Part shown: positions 56,011 to 63,896 of the stretch, piece by piece
Layout: every line of letters begins with the position of its first letter
Numbering within the stretch: the stretch's first letter is position 1
Assembly (NCBI RefSeq): GCF_017068395.1
Contig: NZ_CP070619.1
Span: 1,674,001 to 1,738,000, forward strand
Direction: 5' to 3'
Source of the DNA: Rhodococcus pseudokoreensis
Lineage (GTDB): Bacteria > Actinomycetota > Actinomycetes > Mycobacteriales > Mycobacteriaceae
DNA length: 64,000 bases
Position numbers and translations under genes: made by a program
The notes under the pieces: model-generated
Databases searched by the model: none
The model's input: the letters and a program-made list of their open reading frames with translations, nothing else
Told to the model about the DNA's origin: nothing

Positions 56011-57270
56011 TCAGCCACGCTGCGCCAGGAACGCCACATCGACCTGGTCACCCGTCCGCACCTCGGTGATCTCGGGTTCGATGAGGACGAGGCAGTTGGC
56101 CTCGGCCAGCGTGGCGAGCAGGTGCGAGGACGCGCCCGGCGCCCCGCCGAGAGCTTGGACGAGGTACTCCCCCGTGGCCTCGTCGCGCATGAGCTGACCA
56201 CGGAGAAAACCCTTGCGGTTCTCGATCGACGTGATGGGAGCGACGGTGCGGGCGGTGACGACGCGGCGCATCGGCTGCCTGCGACCCAGTGCGATGCGGA
56301 TCAGCGGGCGCACCATCACCTCGAACACGACCAGGGCGCTCACCGGATTGGACGGGAGCAGGAACGTCGGAACCTCGTCCCGGCCGAGCTGGCCGAATCC
56401 CTGGACCGATCCCGGATGCATCGCGACCCGGTCGACCTCGAGGTTGCCGAGATCGGCGAGCGCATCCCGCACGTCCTCGGAGGCGCCGCCGCCGACCGCA
56501 CCCGCGATGACGACGATCTCCGACCGGATCAGCTGACCCTCCACCACCTCGCGCAGACGGCGCGCGTCGGCGTTCGCGATACCGACCCGGTTGACGTCGG
56601 CGCCGGCGTCGCGGGCGGCGGCGGCCAGCGCGTAGGAGTTGACGTCGTAGACCTGACCGGGCCCCGGGGTGCGGTCGACGTCGACGAGTTCGCCACCGAC
56701 CGAGATGACGGACAGCCGGGGACGAGGATGGACGAGCACCTTGTCGCGTCCCACCGCGGCCAGCAACCCGACCTGAGCGGCGCCGATGATCGTGCCTGCC
56801 CGGACGGCGACGTCGCCGGGCTGCACGTCGTCGCCTGCGCGGCGCACGTAGTCGCCGGAGCGGACCGGTTTGTAGATCTTGACGCGGGCCCGGCCGCCGT
56901 CGGTGCGGTCGAGCGGGAGGACGGCGTCGGCGAGCGTCGGGAGCGGAGCGCCCGTGTCGACCTTGACAGCCTGACGGGGCTGCAGCCGGATCGGCTGCCG
57001 TGAACCGGCCGTGACCTCGCCGACCACGGGAAGGGACAATTCCACGGGCGCGCCCTCGTCGTCCCGGATGTCGGTTCCGGCAGCCTGGACGTCGACGCTA
57101 CGGACGGCGTAACCGTCGATGGCGGCCTGGTCGAACCCGGGAAGCGGCCGCTCGGTGACCACTTCTTCGGCACACAGCAGCCCCTGGGCTTCGGAGATCG
57201 CCACACGGACCGGCCGCGGCGCCACCGCGGCCGCGGTCACGATCGTCTGTTGCTCCTCGACCGACCGCAA
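56011..57270 (-). CDS. glp: Glp, gephyrin-like MoeA-type molybdotransferase paralogue
   Basis: The 419-residue protein has the MoeA/gephyrin-E fold: N-terminal domains with ERPLPGFDQAAIDGYAVR, a beta-domain, a molybdopterin-binding MogA-like domain (SVGGELVDVDR) and a C-terminal domain. In Corynebacterium the homologue Glp has been shown to bind FtsZ and the membrane protein GlpR, joining divisome function, and the adjacent glpR gene in the present block supports this. A residual role in molybdenum cofactor synthesis cannot be excluded. It overlaps nothing but lies 20 bases from galU. Confidence 0.88.
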   Translation of the reverse strand: MRSVEEQQTIVTAAAVAPRPVRVAISEAQGLLCAEEVVTERPLPGFDQAAIDGYAVRSVDVQAAGTDIRDDEGAPVELSLPVVGEVTAGSRQPIRLQPRQAVKVDTGAPLPTLADAVLPLDRTDGGRARVKIYKPVRSGDYVRRAGDDVQPGDVAVRAGTIIGAAQVGLLAAVGRDKVLVHPRPRLSVISVGGELVDVDRTPGPGQVYDVNSYALAAAARDAGADVNRVGIANADARRLREVVEGQLIRSEIVVIAGAVGGGASEDVRDALADLGNLEVDRVAMHPGSVQGFGQLGRDEVPTFLLPSNPVSALVVFEVMVRPLIRIALGRRQPMRRVVTARTVAPITSIENRKGFLRGQLMRDEATGEYLVQALGGAPGASSHLLATLAEANCLVLIEPEITEVRTGDQVDVAFLAQRG

Positions 57271-57289
57271 GTTCTTGCCTCCCGAGCTT

Positions 57290-58210
57290 CTAGGATTCCG
57301 TCCGCTTCAATCGGTCGATCAGCCATTCGCGCAACGACGGGCCGTACTCTTCCATGTCCAACGCAAAGTCAACCGCAGCACGGAGGTAGCCGCCGGGATT
57401 TCCGAGATCGTGTCTCGTGCCTCGGTGCACGACGACGTGAACGGGATGGCCTTCCTTGATGAGGAGGGCGATGGCGTCGGTGAGCTGGAGTTCGCCGCCG
57501 GCGCCGGGTTCGATCCGCCGGAGCGCGTCGAAGATCGCCCGGTCGAGGAGGTAGCGACCGGCGGCCGCGAACGTGGACGGTGCGTCCTCGATGGCCGGCT
57601 TCTCGACCATGCCGGTGACCTTGAGGACGTCCGGGTTCGTGGCGTCGGGCACCGTTTCGACTTCGAAGACGCCGTACGCGCTCACCTGGTCCTTGGGGAC
57701 GTCGATGGCGCAGAGGACGGTGCCGCCGCGCTTGCGGCGGACCCGGGACATCGTCTCGAGCACACCGCGCGGCATCACCAGGTCGTCCGGGAGGAGCACG
57801 GCAATGGCGTCCTCGTCGTCGTCGAGGACCGACTCCGCGCAGCCGACCGCGTGGCCGAGGCCGAGGGGCTGGTCCTGGACGACGGACTCCACCTCGAGCA
57901 GGCCGGGAGCCTTACGCACCTTTTCGAGCAGGTGGTACTTGCCGCTGGCCTCGAGCTTGCTCTCGAGGACGAGGTCCTCGACGAAGTGGGCGACCACTCC
58001 GTCCTTACCGGGCGACGTGACGATCACGAGCCGGCCGGCACCCGAATCGGCGGCTTCTCCGGCCACGAGTTCGATACCTGGGGTATCCACGACCGGGAGC
58101 AGCTCTTTCGGCACGGTCTTGGTCGCGGGGAGGAATCGCGTCCCCATTCCCGCTGCGGGCACGACAGCCGTGCGAAAGGCAGTGGCGGTGTGCGGGGCGG
58201 CGTCTGTCAT
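57290..58210 (-). CDS. galU: UTP--glucose-1-phosphate uridylyltransferase
   Basis: GalU makes UDP-glucose for envelope polysaccharides and trehalose. The 306-residue nucleotidyltransferase has the pyrophosphorylase loop AAGMGTRFLPATK near residue 19, KELLPV, the central VLLPDDLV, VEKPAIED and the conserved ending region. ATG 58210 follows AAGGTGTGGGC; GTG 58216 is a possible start two codons upstream. It precedes glp on the same strand. Divergent from the 5-FCL gene. Confidence 0.95.
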   Translation of the reverse strand: MTDAAPHTATAFRTAVVPAAGMGTRFLPATKTVPKELLPVVDTPGIELVAGEAADSGAGRLVIVTSPGKDGVVAHFVEDLVLESKLEASGKYHLLEKVRKAPGLLEVESVVQDQPLGLGHAVGCAESVLDDDEDAIAVLLPDDLVMPRGVLETMSRVRRKRGGTVLCAIDVPKDQVSAYGVFEVETVPDATNPDVLKVTGMVEKPAIEDAPSTFAAAGRYLLDRAIFDALRRIEPGAGGELQLTDAIALLIKEGHPVHVVVHRGTRHDLGNPGGYLRAAVDFALDMEEYGPSLREWLIDRLKRTES

Positions 58211-58315
58211 GCCCACACCTTAACTGTGCGGACCTACCAGTCAGTCACCAAGATCCTGTCAGCTACCTCCCGGAACCCGTCGGAGACGCTCTCCGGCCGG
58301 CTCTAAGGTTGGGGC

Positions 58316-58891
58316 ATGCACGCACGAACGAAGGACGAGTGGCGGCAACTGGTGCTCACAGGGCGGCGTGCGCTGACCCCCGAACTCCGCGAAGCCGAGG
58401 ACCAGGCGATCGTCGCGCTCGTCACACAGGAAGTCGCCGGCGGATCGACCGTCTGCGCCTATGTTCCCACCGCGCTCGAGCCGGGGTCGCTGGACTTCCT
58501 CGACGCGCTCCGGCGGGTCTCTGGACGCGTCCTCGTGCCCGTCACCCGCGGTCCCGGCCCGCTTTACTGGTCCGAGTTCACAGGCGCGGACAATCTCGCC
58601 GACGCGAGTTACGGCCTGCGCGAACCCACCGGACCGGTACACGAACCCGGCGAGATCCGTTCGGCCGATACCATTTTCGTTCCGGCCCTGGCCGTCGATC
58701 GGCGGGGCGTGCGACTCGGCCGCGGCGCGGGCTTCTACGACCGGACCCTCGGACTCGCCGCCCCCGGCGCGCGGCTGATCACGATGGTCCGCGACGAGGA
58801 ACTGGTGCCCGAACTGCCGGAGGATCCCCACGACGTGCGTATGGGATGGGCCCTCACGCCCGGCTCGGGACTCGTCGCGCTCGGCGAATAG
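58316..58891 (+). CDS. 5-formyltetrahydrofolate cyclo-ligase
   Basis: The 191-residue protein is the 5-FCL enzyme converting 5-formyl-THF to methenyl-THF with ATP. The C-terminal phosphate-loop motif GRGAGFYDRTL is clear, and an N-terminal REAEDQAIVALV region, VCAYVPTALEPG and DTIFVPALAVDRRGVRLG follow the family pattern. ATG 58316 lies at the end of a promoter region shared with galU. The homologous gene Rv0992c occupies the same place in mycobacteria. Confidence 0.92.
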   Translation: MHARTKDEWRQLVLTGRRALTPELREAEDQAIVALVTQEVAGGSTVCAYVPTALEPGSLDFLDALRRVSGRVLVPVTRGPGPLYWSEFTGADNLADASYGLREPTGPVHEPGEIRSADTIFVPALAVDRRGVRLGRGAGFYDRTLGLAAPGARLITMVRDEELVPELPEDPHDVRMGWALTPGSGLVALGE

Positions 58892-58933
58892 CGAGGGCAC
58901 ACGGGGCCCGGAATAGTTCCCTGATTAGCGTTG

Positions 58934-58960
58934 TTGGCACTGTCGACTGTAGAGTGCTAA
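58934..58960 (+). promoter_or_regulatory. CIRCE-like element (HrcA operator)
   Basis: TTGGCACTG-N9-GAGTGCTAA matches the CIRCE consensus TTAGCACTC-N9-GAGTGCTAA with two mismatches in the left arm and a perfect right arm. It lies 36 bases upstream of the FmdB-family gene. In mycobacteria the homologue Rv0991c is known as an HrcA-controlled gene, supporting function. Confidence 0.85.
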
Positions 58961-58996
58961 AACCTGCGGTTTGACTACACAGTGCGGAGGAACCCA

Positions 58997-59305
58997 GTGC
59001 CCACTTATTCATATGCGTGCACGGAATGCGACAACCGTTTCGACATCGTCCAGTCGTTCAGCGATAACTCCCTGACCGTCTGCCCCGCATGCTCGGGCAA
59101 GCTGCGCAAGCTGTTCAACTCCGTCGGCATCGTCTTCAAGGGCAGCGGTTTCTACCGCACCGACAGCCGCGGCACGTCCGGAGCGGCCAGCGAGCCGGCC
59201 AAGACCGACTCTGCTCCCGCTGCCAAGTCGGAAAGTTCGTCGACGGCCTCGTCCAGCTCCACGAGCACCGCGACCGCCGCACCCGCCAAGGCTGCTGCCA
59301 GCTAG
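58997..59305 (+). CDS. FmdB-family zinc-ribbon protein (Ruc-like redox chaperone)
   Basis: The 102-residue protein has an N-terminal zinc ribbon with two Cys pairs (YACTECDN and CPACSG) and a disordered Ser/Ala/Thr/Lys-rich tail after residue 60. GTG 58997 follows GGAGGAACCCA. The mycobacterial homologue Rv0991c (Ruc) is a redox-regulated chaperone that protects unfolded proteins and works with DnaK under oxidative stress; sequence layout and a CIRCE element here agree. Coordination of Zn by the four cysteines is inferred. Confidence 0.9.
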   Translation: MPTYSYACTECDNRFDIVQSFSDNSLTVCPACSGKLRKLFNSVGIVFKGSGFYRTDSRGTSGAASEPAKTDSAPAAKSESSSTASSSSTSTATAAPAKAAAS

Positions 59306-59402
59306 TTCTCGCGCTTCCGCGAGTTATCCACAACTTCTCGTCCATCCACAGGCGGGCCCGTTCGGCGTACCTACGGGCCTCCCGGTCTCCTAGCGTCGAA
59401 CC

Positions 59403-60116
59403 ATGTCGTTCGACCCTGCCCAGACCGGTCACCACCGGTCGAACCGCGCACACCGAAGCCTGAGCCCGTCATGGGCCGACCGGCTGTCGGATCTCACCCA
59501 CCCCGGCTGGGCCCGCACCCTCGCCGCCAGACGCATCCTGGCCGCCGCGCTCGTCTGCCTCGCACTGGCCCTCCTCGCCCGCGGGGATCCCGGCTCTGCC
59601 CGCTCCGCGGTCGTGGTGGCCGCACGTGATCTGCAACCCGGAGTCGTCCTCACGGACGCCGACGTGGACCTGGTCGAATTCGAGGCCGGGAGCCTCCCCG
59701 ACGGGGCTGTCACCGCTCTGGCGGACGTAAACGGACGCACCCTCGCCGGACCGACCCGCGCCGGAGAAGCCCTCACCGACATCCGGGTACTGGGCCCCCG
59801 TCTGGCCGCTGCCGCAGCGGGCATGGACGACGCCCGGATCGTCCCCGTCCGGCTCGCCGACCCCGCCGTCACGGAACTCCTCCGTGAGGGCGATCGCGTC
59901 GACGTGCTGACAGTCGATCCCGACACACCAGCGAATCCGGACCGGCGGTCCGGCGCCACCGTCCTGGCGTCCCGCGCGGTCGTCGTGCTGGTGACTCCGT
60001 CCGAGAACGGACGTGACCAGCGCGAACGGGTGGTGATGCTGGCGCTTCCGGCCTCGGACGCCACGACGGTGGCCGCGGCATCCCTCACGAGCGCGATCAC
60101 CGTGACCTTTCAGTGA
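59403..60116 (+). CDS. SAF-domain protein (CpaB-like)
   Basis: The 237-residue protein has an N-terminal transmembrane segment (residues about 40-58, ILAAALVCLALALLARG) and an SAF domain (AVVVAARDLQPGVVLTDADVDLVEF), as in CpaB/FlgA pilus-assembly-like proteins, here without other pilus genes. SAF domains bind carbohydrates. It is monocistronic or co-transcribed with the FmdB-like gene. Rv0990c holds the corresponding position in mycobacteria by my recollection. Confidence 0.82.
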   Translation: MSFDPAQTGHHRSNRAHRSLSPSWADRLSDLTHPGWARTLAARRILAAALVCLALALLARGDPGSARSAVVVAARDLQPGVVLTDADVDLVEFEAGSLPDGAVTALADVNGRTLAGPTRAGEALTDIRVLGPRLAAAAAGMDDARIVPVRLADPAVTELLREGDRVDVLTVDPDTPANPDRRSGATVLASRAVVVLVTPSENGRDQRERVVMLALPASDATTVAAASLTSAITVTFQ

Positions 60117-60199
60117 CCCGCCACGCTGAGCCGGGCTGATCTAGGCTTTTCCGGGAGACAGTGCTGGATGACTTGCCACCCACTCGAGGAGACGCCGAC

Positions 60200-60667
60200 A
60201 TGCTCAAGGGATTCAAGGACTTCCTGCTCCGGGGGAACGTCCTCGACCTAGCCGTCGCGGTCGTAGTCGGAGCCGCGTTCACCGCCATCGTCACATCGTT
60301 CACCAACAACGTGATCAATCCGTTGATCGCCGTTGCCGGCGGCGCCAACGACCTGGGTTGGGGTTATCAGATCATCGCCGACAACCCGGCCACCTTCATC
60401 AACATCGGTGCCGTCATCACGGCCGTGATCAACTTCGTGATCATCGCCGCGGTCGTGTACTTCATTCTCATCGTCCCGGCCAACGCCGCGAAGAAGCGGT
60501 TCATCACCGAACCCGCAGACAAGAAGGCCAGCGAGGCCGACCTGCTGATCCAGATCCGCGACATCCTCGAAGCGAGCCTCCAAACCGACGGGGCCGCAGC
60601 GAGTTCCGACGGAGCGCACGCCATGCCGGCAGAGAAGGCCGCGAAGCTCGAGCAGACCCGCGAATAG
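60200..60667 (+). CDS. mscL: Large-conductance mechanosensitive channel
   Basis: MscL opens under membrane tension to release solutes during hypo-osmotic shock. The 155-residue protein begins MLKGFKDFLLRGNVLDLAVAVVVGAAFT, the conserved N-terminal amphipathic helix and pore helix, and has two transmembrane helices and a long charged C-terminal tail. GGAGACGCCGAC precedes ATG 60200. It is followed by a bidirectional terminator and then the porin cluster. Confidence 0.96.
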   Translation: MLKGFKDFLLRGNVLDLAVAVVVGAAFTAIVTSFTNNVINPLIAVAGGANDLGWGYQIIADNPATFINIGAVITAVINFVIIAAVVYFILIVPANAAKKRFITEPADKKASEADLLIQIRDILEASLQTDGAAASSDGAHAMPAEKAAKLEQTRE

Positions 60668-60676
60668 CGCTGCGAC

Positions 60677-60719
60677 GACTCCGGGCCCGTGCAGCAGCTG
60701 CTTGCACGGGCCCGGAGTC
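60677..60719. terminator. Bidirectional terminator between mscL and the porin cluster
   Basis: A 17-bp perfect stem (GACTCCGGGCCCGTGCA with its complement) and a 9-base loop lie between convergent mscL and the 3' end of the first porin gene, followed by TTGT. Confidence 0.9.
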
Positions 60720-60735
60720 TTGTCTGGAACGAATA

Positions 60736-61431
60736 TCAGCCGAGGCTGAAGGGCTGTCCCCACAGGGTGACGGTGCCGTCGACCGAAGCCGTCGAGACCG
60801 AGACCTTCGCGTAGGAGCGAGCCTGCGCGTAACCGGCGCAACCGGACACACCGAACGTCTCGTCCGAGTACGTGAAGCCACCGCTCTTGCCGGTGAACTT
60901 GAAGCTGCTCTTGTGAGCCTCGGCGCCGTAGTCGTCGGTGTACTCGATGTCGAGGATCGGCACGTTGGTGGCCTGGCCCGGAGCGATAGAGATTCCACCG
61001 CCGACGGACGTGTCGCCGGTGCTGATCGCGTTGCCGACCGTACCGGCCTGAATGTCGTCCCACGACGCTCCACCGGCGGAGCCACCACTGGCCTCGCCGC
61101 CGAAGTCGAGCTGGCAGGCCACGATGTAACCGGCGTCGATGGTGCCACCCTTGGCGGTTCCACCCTCGATGGACACGTCGATCGTGCCCGACGCCCACAC
61201 GTTGCGGTGCAGCGGAGTCGAACCAATCGACGGGCTGATGTTCGCGGAGTTGCCGGTCGTACGCACAGTCACCACGGAGCCGTCGAGCAGCGTCTGGGTG
61301 ATGGTGCCGTCCTGCAACGGGACGAAGGTGTCGGCGTTGGCCGCACCGGTGGAGAGAAGGCCGATCGCGACGGTGGCCGCGGCAACCACACCGGCAGCCT
61401 TGGCGCCGTGGCGCAGGGTCTTGCTGTTCAT
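60736..61431 (-). CDS. MspA-family porin, 231-residue type (NfpA/NfpB-like), pair 1
   Basis: MspA-type proteins form octameric water-filled channels in the mycolate outer membrane. The 231-residue precursor has a 33-residue signal peptide ending ANA and an MspA-like beta sandwich, with the two cysteines C106 (ACQLDF) and C198 (SGCAGY). Compared with its copy at 62385 it is identical at 215 of 231 positions, with 13 differences in residues 113-142. It follows the 206-residue partner by 82 bases, and heterooligomers like Nocardia NfpA/NfpB are likely. Confidence 0.92.
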   Translation of the reverse strand: MNSKTLRHGAKAAGVVAAATVAIGLLSTGAANADTFVPLQDGTITQTLLDGSVVTVRTTGNSANISPSIGSTPLHRNVWASGTIDVSIEGGTAKGGTIDAGYIVACQLDFGGEASGGSAGGASWDDIQAGTVGNAISTGDTSVGGGISIAPGQATNVPILDIEYTDDYGAEAHKSSFKFTGKSGGFTYSDETFGVSGCAGYAQARSYAKVSVSTASVDGTVTLWGQPFSLG

Positions 61432-61513
61432 TGTTCCCCTCTAGGGTTGCTTACTGCGGGCCCACCCGGGGCGGCCCACAGGATCGAAAAGGTTGGTTGT
61501 TCGGGTGCGGCAA

Positions 61514-62134
61514 TCAGCCGATGCTGAACGGCTGCCCGTAGAGGGTCGACTTGACGTAGTGATTCCCCGGGATCTCGAGGATGGTGTACGCGCGGGCCTG
61601 GGCGTAGCCACCGCAACCCTGGACCTCGATCTGCTGGTCGCGGTACTGGATCGCGGACACACCCGGCTTCAGGTCCGTCTTGGACTTGATCTTCGCGAAC
61701 TTGACCTCACCCGGAGCGATCGGCAGGCTCAGCGCGCCGCTCGCACTCGGGCCGTCGAGCGACATACTGCCGCTGATGCCACCCTCGAGACCGGTGATGT
61801 CGAGCTGGCAGCCCACGATGTAACCCGTGGTGATGGTGGCGCCCTCCTCGGGCACCTCGCCACCGAGCTCGGCGAACACGTCACCCGAAACCCACGCGAC
61901 GCGGCCCGCGCCGTTGGCGGCCAGCGACGGCGAAACCAGAGCGCTCTCCGCGTTGCGGGCGATCTTGGCCGTGACGCTTCCCGCGTTGACGACCTTTTCG
62001 CCACCCGGCAGCGGCACGAACGTGTCGGCATTGGCAGCGCCGGTGGACATCAAGCCGAGGACTACAGCCGCAGCGGCACCAAGGCCGGCAACGCGGGCCC
62101 CACGGCGCAGGCCTGACTTACGGATCTCGCTCAT
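61514..62134 (-). CDS. MspA-family porin, 206-residue type (NfpA/NfpB-like), pair 1
   Basis: The 206-residue precursor has a signal peptide (Arg-rich start, then hydrophobic, ending ANAD) and an MspA fold with cysteines in VGCQLDI and VQGCGGY. It is identical at 197 of 206 positions to the copy at 63146. It is the first gene of pair 1. The 82-base gap to the downstream porin contains a GGGCC-type hairpin absent from the equivalent gap of pair 2. Outer-membrane diffusion of small hydrophilic solutes is inferred from the family. Confidence 0.92.
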   Translation of the reverse strand: MSEIRKSGLRRGARVAGLGAAAAVVLGLMSTGAANADTFVPLPGGEKVVNAGSVTAKIARNAESALVSPSLAANGAGRVAWVSGDVFAELGGEVPEEGATITTGYIVGCQLDITGLEGGISGSMSLDGPSASGALSLPIAPGEVKFAKIKSKTDLKPGVSAIQYRDQQIEVQGCGGYAQARAYTILEIPGNHYVKSTLYGQPFSIG

Positions 62135-62308
62135 TCTTTCCCCTCATCAGGTACCACCTACCCGGCGTTCGAGTAGGCAGTCTTTACCTATTGACGGGAT
62201 AAAGTTAGCTGAAACAACGTCCAAATGTTATAGCTACGTGTCCGAATCGGCCTCCGGTCCCGGCTCCGTGTCCGAACTGTGACATGCGTAACAGTGCATA
62301 GAGCGAGG

Positions 62309-62341
62309 TTGGGGGCGTACGGAAGTGCCGTACGCCCCCAA
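62309..62341. terminator. Hairpin terminator separating the two porin pairs
   Basis: TTGGGGGCGTACGG and CCGTACGCCCCCAA form a 14-bp stem over AAGTG, downstream of the 231-residue porin of pair 2. It would end the transcript of pair 2 before the promoter of pair 1. Confidence 0.88.
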
Positions 62342-62384
62342 TCCCGAGGTACTACATTGTTCAATTTTTTTTCGGCGTCATGCG

Positions 62385-63080
62385 TCAGCCGAGGCTGAAG
62401 GGCTGTCCCCACAGGGTGACGGTGCCGTCGACCGACTCGGTCGAGACCGCAACCTTCGCGTAGGAGCGAGCCTGCGCGTAACCGGCGCAACCGGACACAC
62501 CGAACGTCTCGTCCGAGTACGTGAAGCCACCGCTCTTGCCGGTGAACTTGAAGCTGCTCTTGTGAGCCTCGGCGCCGTAGTCGTCGGTGTACTCGATGTC
62601 GAGGATCGGCACGTTGGTGGCCTGGCCCGGAGCGATAGAGATTCCACCGCCGACCTTGGTGCCGGTCTGGCTGACGGGATCGCCGACCGTACCGGCCTGG
62701 ATGTCGTCCCACCCGGCGCTGGCAGAGGCGCCACCGCTTGCGCTACCGCCGAAGTCGAGCTGGCAGGCCACGATGTAACCGGCGTCGATGGTGCCACCCT
62801 TGGCGGTACCACCCTCGATGGACACGTCGATCGTGCCGGACGCCCACACGTTGCGGTGCAGCGGAGTCGAACCCATCGACGGGCTGATGTTCGCGGAGTT
62901 GCCGGTCGTACGCACAGTCACCACGGAGCCGTCGAGCAGCGTCTGGGTGATCGTGCCGTCCTGCAACGGGACGAAGGTGTCGGCGTTGGCCGCACCGGTG
63001 GAGAGAAGGCCGATCGCGACGGTGGCCGCGGCAACCACACCGGCAGCCTTGGCGCCGTGGCGCAGGGTCTTGCTGTTCAT
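62385..63080 (-). CDS. MspA-family porin, 231-residue type (NfpA/NfpB-like), pair 2
   Basis: A near-identical copy of the 231-residue porin in pair 1, with the same signal peptide and cysteines. The divergence lies in a Gly/Ser-rich segment, residues 113-142, plus positions 70, 211 and 215. The variable segment may form a surface-exposed loop under selection, whereas the rest is conserved or gene-converted. It follows its 206-residue partner by 65 bases; both share TTCCCCTCTAGGGT before the start with the pair 1 gene. Confidence 0.92.
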   Translation of the reverse strand: MNSKTLRHGAKAAGVVAAATVAIGLLSTGAANADTFVPLQDGTITQTLLDGSVVTVRTTGNSANISPSMGSTPLHRNVWASGTIDVSIEGGTAKGGTIDAGYIVACQLDFGGSASGGASASAGWDDIQAGTVGDPVSQTGTKVGGGISIAPGQATNVPILDIEYTDDYGAEAHKSSFKFTGKSGGFTYSDETFGVSGCAGYAQARSYAKVAVSTESVDGTVTLWGQPFSLG

Positions 63081-63145
63081 TGTTCCCCTCTAGGGTGAAT
63101 GTCGCTTATGCGAGAAGTCGTGAAGTGAGATCTGCTTACGAGCGA

Positions 63146-63766
63146 TCAGCCGATGCTGAAGGGCTGCCCGTAGAGGGTGGTCTTGACGTAGTGGTTCCCC
63201 GGAACCTCCACGATCGTGTACGCGCGGGCCTGGGCGTAACCGCCGCAGCCCTGGACCTCGATCTGCTGATCGCGGTACTGGATCGCCGACACACCCGGCT
63301 TCAGGTCCGTCTTGGACTTGATCTTCGCGAACTTGACCTCACCCGGCGCGATCGGCAGGCTCAGCGAACCGCTGGCACTCGGACCGTCAAGCGACATACT
63401 GCCGCTGATGCCACCCTCGAGACCGGTGATGTCGAGCTGGCAACCCACGATGTAACCGGTGGTCAGCGTGGCGCCTTCCTCCGGGATCTCGCCACCGAGC
63501 TCGGCGAACACGTCACCCGAAACCCACGCAACGCGGCCCGCGCCGTTGGCGGCCAGCGACGGCGAAACCAGAGCGCTCTCCGCGTTGCGGGCGATCTTGG
63601 CCGTGACGCTTCCCGCGTTGACGACCTTTTCGCCACCCGGCAGCGGCACGAAGGTGTCGGCGTTGGCCGCACCCGTGGACATCAGGCCGAGGACTACAGC
63701 CGCAGCGGCACCAAGGCCGGCAATGCGGGCTCCACGGCGCAGGCCGGTCTTTCGGTTCTCGCTCAT
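63146..63766 (-). CDS. MspA-family porin, 206-residue type (NfpA/NfpB-like), pair 2
   Basis: The first gene of porin pair 2, 206 residues with signal peptide and an MspA-type fold, differing from the pair 1 copy at nine mostly conservative positions. TTCCCCTCATCAGG upstream of the start is shared with the pair 1 copy. The two-gene unit is thus duplicated in tandem. Promoter DNA extends to the window end. Confidence 0.92.
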   Translation of the reverse strand: MSENRKTGLRRGARIAGLGAAAAVVLGLMSTGAANADTFVPLPGGEKVVNAGSVTAKIARNAESALVSPSLAANGAGRVAWVSGDVFAELGGEIPEEGATLTTGYIVGCQLDITGLEGGISGSMSLDGPSASGSLSLPIAPGEVKFAKIKSKTDLKPGVSAIQYRDQQIEVQGCGGYAQARAYTIVEVPGNHYVKTTLYGQPFSIG

Positions 63767-63853
63767 TCGTTCCCCTCATCAGGATTCTGCTGGTTCCCAG
63801 TCACGACCTTCGAGACTGAGGAGTGGTCCATGTCGGGCCCAGCGCAGTATCCA

Positions 63854-63896
63854 GAGCTGTGATGTCCGCAGAGTGAACTACGGATGATCACAGCTC
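63854..63896. promoter_or_regulatory. Perfect 10-bp inverted repeat upstream of porin pair 2
   Basis: GAGCTGTGAT (63854-63863) and ATCACAGCTC (63887-63896) are exact reverse complements 23 bases apart, 88 bases upstream of the porin start. A second short repeat CTGACG-AAA-CGTCAG lies at 63922-63936. They may be a regulator site or leader hairpin. Nothing else is seen in 63767-64000. Confidence 0.45.
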
